Shown here: positions 5,706 through 5,927 of the stretch, piece by piece
Layout: every line of letters begins with the position of its first letter
Position numbering within the stretch: position 1 is the stretch's first letter
NCBI GenBank assembly: GCA_021825785.1
Contig: JAKAGP010000136.1
Location: 1-5,927 of the forward strand
DNA: 5,927 nt
Origin: Nitrospirota bacterium
GTDB lineage: Bacteria > Nitrospirota > Thermodesulfovibrionia > Thermodesulfovibrionales > JdFR-88
Direction: 5' to 3'
Made by a program: the position numbers and the translations under genes
Notes under the pieces: generated by a model
The model's input: only the letters and a program-made list of their open reading frames with translations
The model's database searches: none
Told to the model about the DNA's origin: nothing

Positions 5706-5927
5706 ATGTCAGGACATTCGAAGTGGGCGCAGATCAAGCATAAGAAGGCGGCTACCGACGTCAAAAAAGGAAAGGTGTTTTCCAAACTGGCGAAGGAGAT
5801 ATCCGTTGCAGCCAGGCTGGGAGGCGGCGATCCGGGCGGCAACCCGAGGCTGAAGACCGTGATGGAGAAGGCAAAGGAAGTGAACATGCCTGCCGAAAAC
5901 ATAAAACGCGCGATACAGAAAGGTACG
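5706..5927 (+). CDS. yebC: YebC/PmpR-family protein (5' part only)
   Basis: 74 codons are present and run off the right edge; the family is normally about 240-250 residues. The N-terminus is diagnostic: [20 protein letters not shown] at 1-20, then [21 protein letters not shown] at 23-43 and the [14 protein letters not shown] stretch at 60-73. YebC-family proteins are conserved cytoplasmic proteins annotated as probable transcriptional regulators (PmpR in Pseudomonas); more recent work links some members to translation through proline-rich stretches. The function of this copy cannot be read from the fragment. The ATG at 5706-5708 matches the family start exactly. The ribosome binding site is poor, only a G-run 11 bases upstream. 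It lies 187 bases after the response regulator gene on the same strand and probably has its own promoter. Confidence 0.95.
   Translation, partial: MSGHSKWAQIKHKKAATDVKKGKVFSKLAKEISVAARLGGGDPGGNPRLKTVMEKAKEVNMPAENIKRAIQKGT

Noticed and set aside
5564..5902. 112-codon minus-strand open frame opposite the yebC start
   Set aside because: It covers the diagnostic YebC N-terminus on the other strand and its hydrophobic, Pro/Phe-rich composition is typical of a shadow frame.

Overview
This window is a compact bacterial chromosomal segment. It holds five genes on the minus strand, leftwards of about 4067, and two on the plus strand, rightwards of about 4163. Base composition is moderately GC-rich. 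A ferredoxin-linked 2-oxoacid oxidoreductase points to an anaerobe. Together with a short ArgA-like acetyltransferase, an AtoC/NtrC-type sigma-54 activator and a PAS-GAF-GGDEF cyclase, it would fit the Desulfobacterota (Deltaproteobacteria), Nitrospirota or relatives. That lineage guess is inference. I see no phage, transposon, CRISPR, tRNA or rRNA signal.

Minus strand, in order of transcription. (1) A Ppx/GppA-family phosphatase (3051-4067, GTG start). (2) A PAS-GAF-GGDEF diguanylate cyclase (1687-3060, GTG start), overlapping the phosphatase by 10 bases. (3) After a 61-85 base gap, depending on the start used for the next gene, the TPP-binding beta subunit of a 2-oxoacid:ferredoxin oxidoreductase (756-1601, or from 1625). 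(4) Its gamma subunit (217-759), overlapping the beta gene in a GTGA junction. (5) 20 bases further on, the first 65 codons of a GNAT acetyltransferase (1-196, TTG start), cut by the window edge. The close packing suggests one transcript, but no experiment or strong terminator settles that. No alpha subunit gene (and no delta/ferredoxin subunit) is present.

Plus strand. A complete NtrC-family response regulator (4163-5518) is transcribed divergently from the phosphatase, with no histidine kinase beside it. After a 187-base spacer comes the start of a YebC/PmpR-family gene (5706 to the window edge).

The most interesting region is the 95-base divergent spacer (4068-4162). Each of the two genes has a perfect TATAAT only 7 or 8 bases before its start codon, no convincing Shine-Dalgarno sequence, and an in-frame stop just upstream. 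Both transcripts are therefore predicted to be leaderless, with a small inverted repeat midway between the two promoters. The second theme is the tight translational linkage of an alarmone/polyphosphate enzyme family to a c-di-GMP synthase. The families are otherwise familiar, and I do not see a clearly new multi-gene system here.
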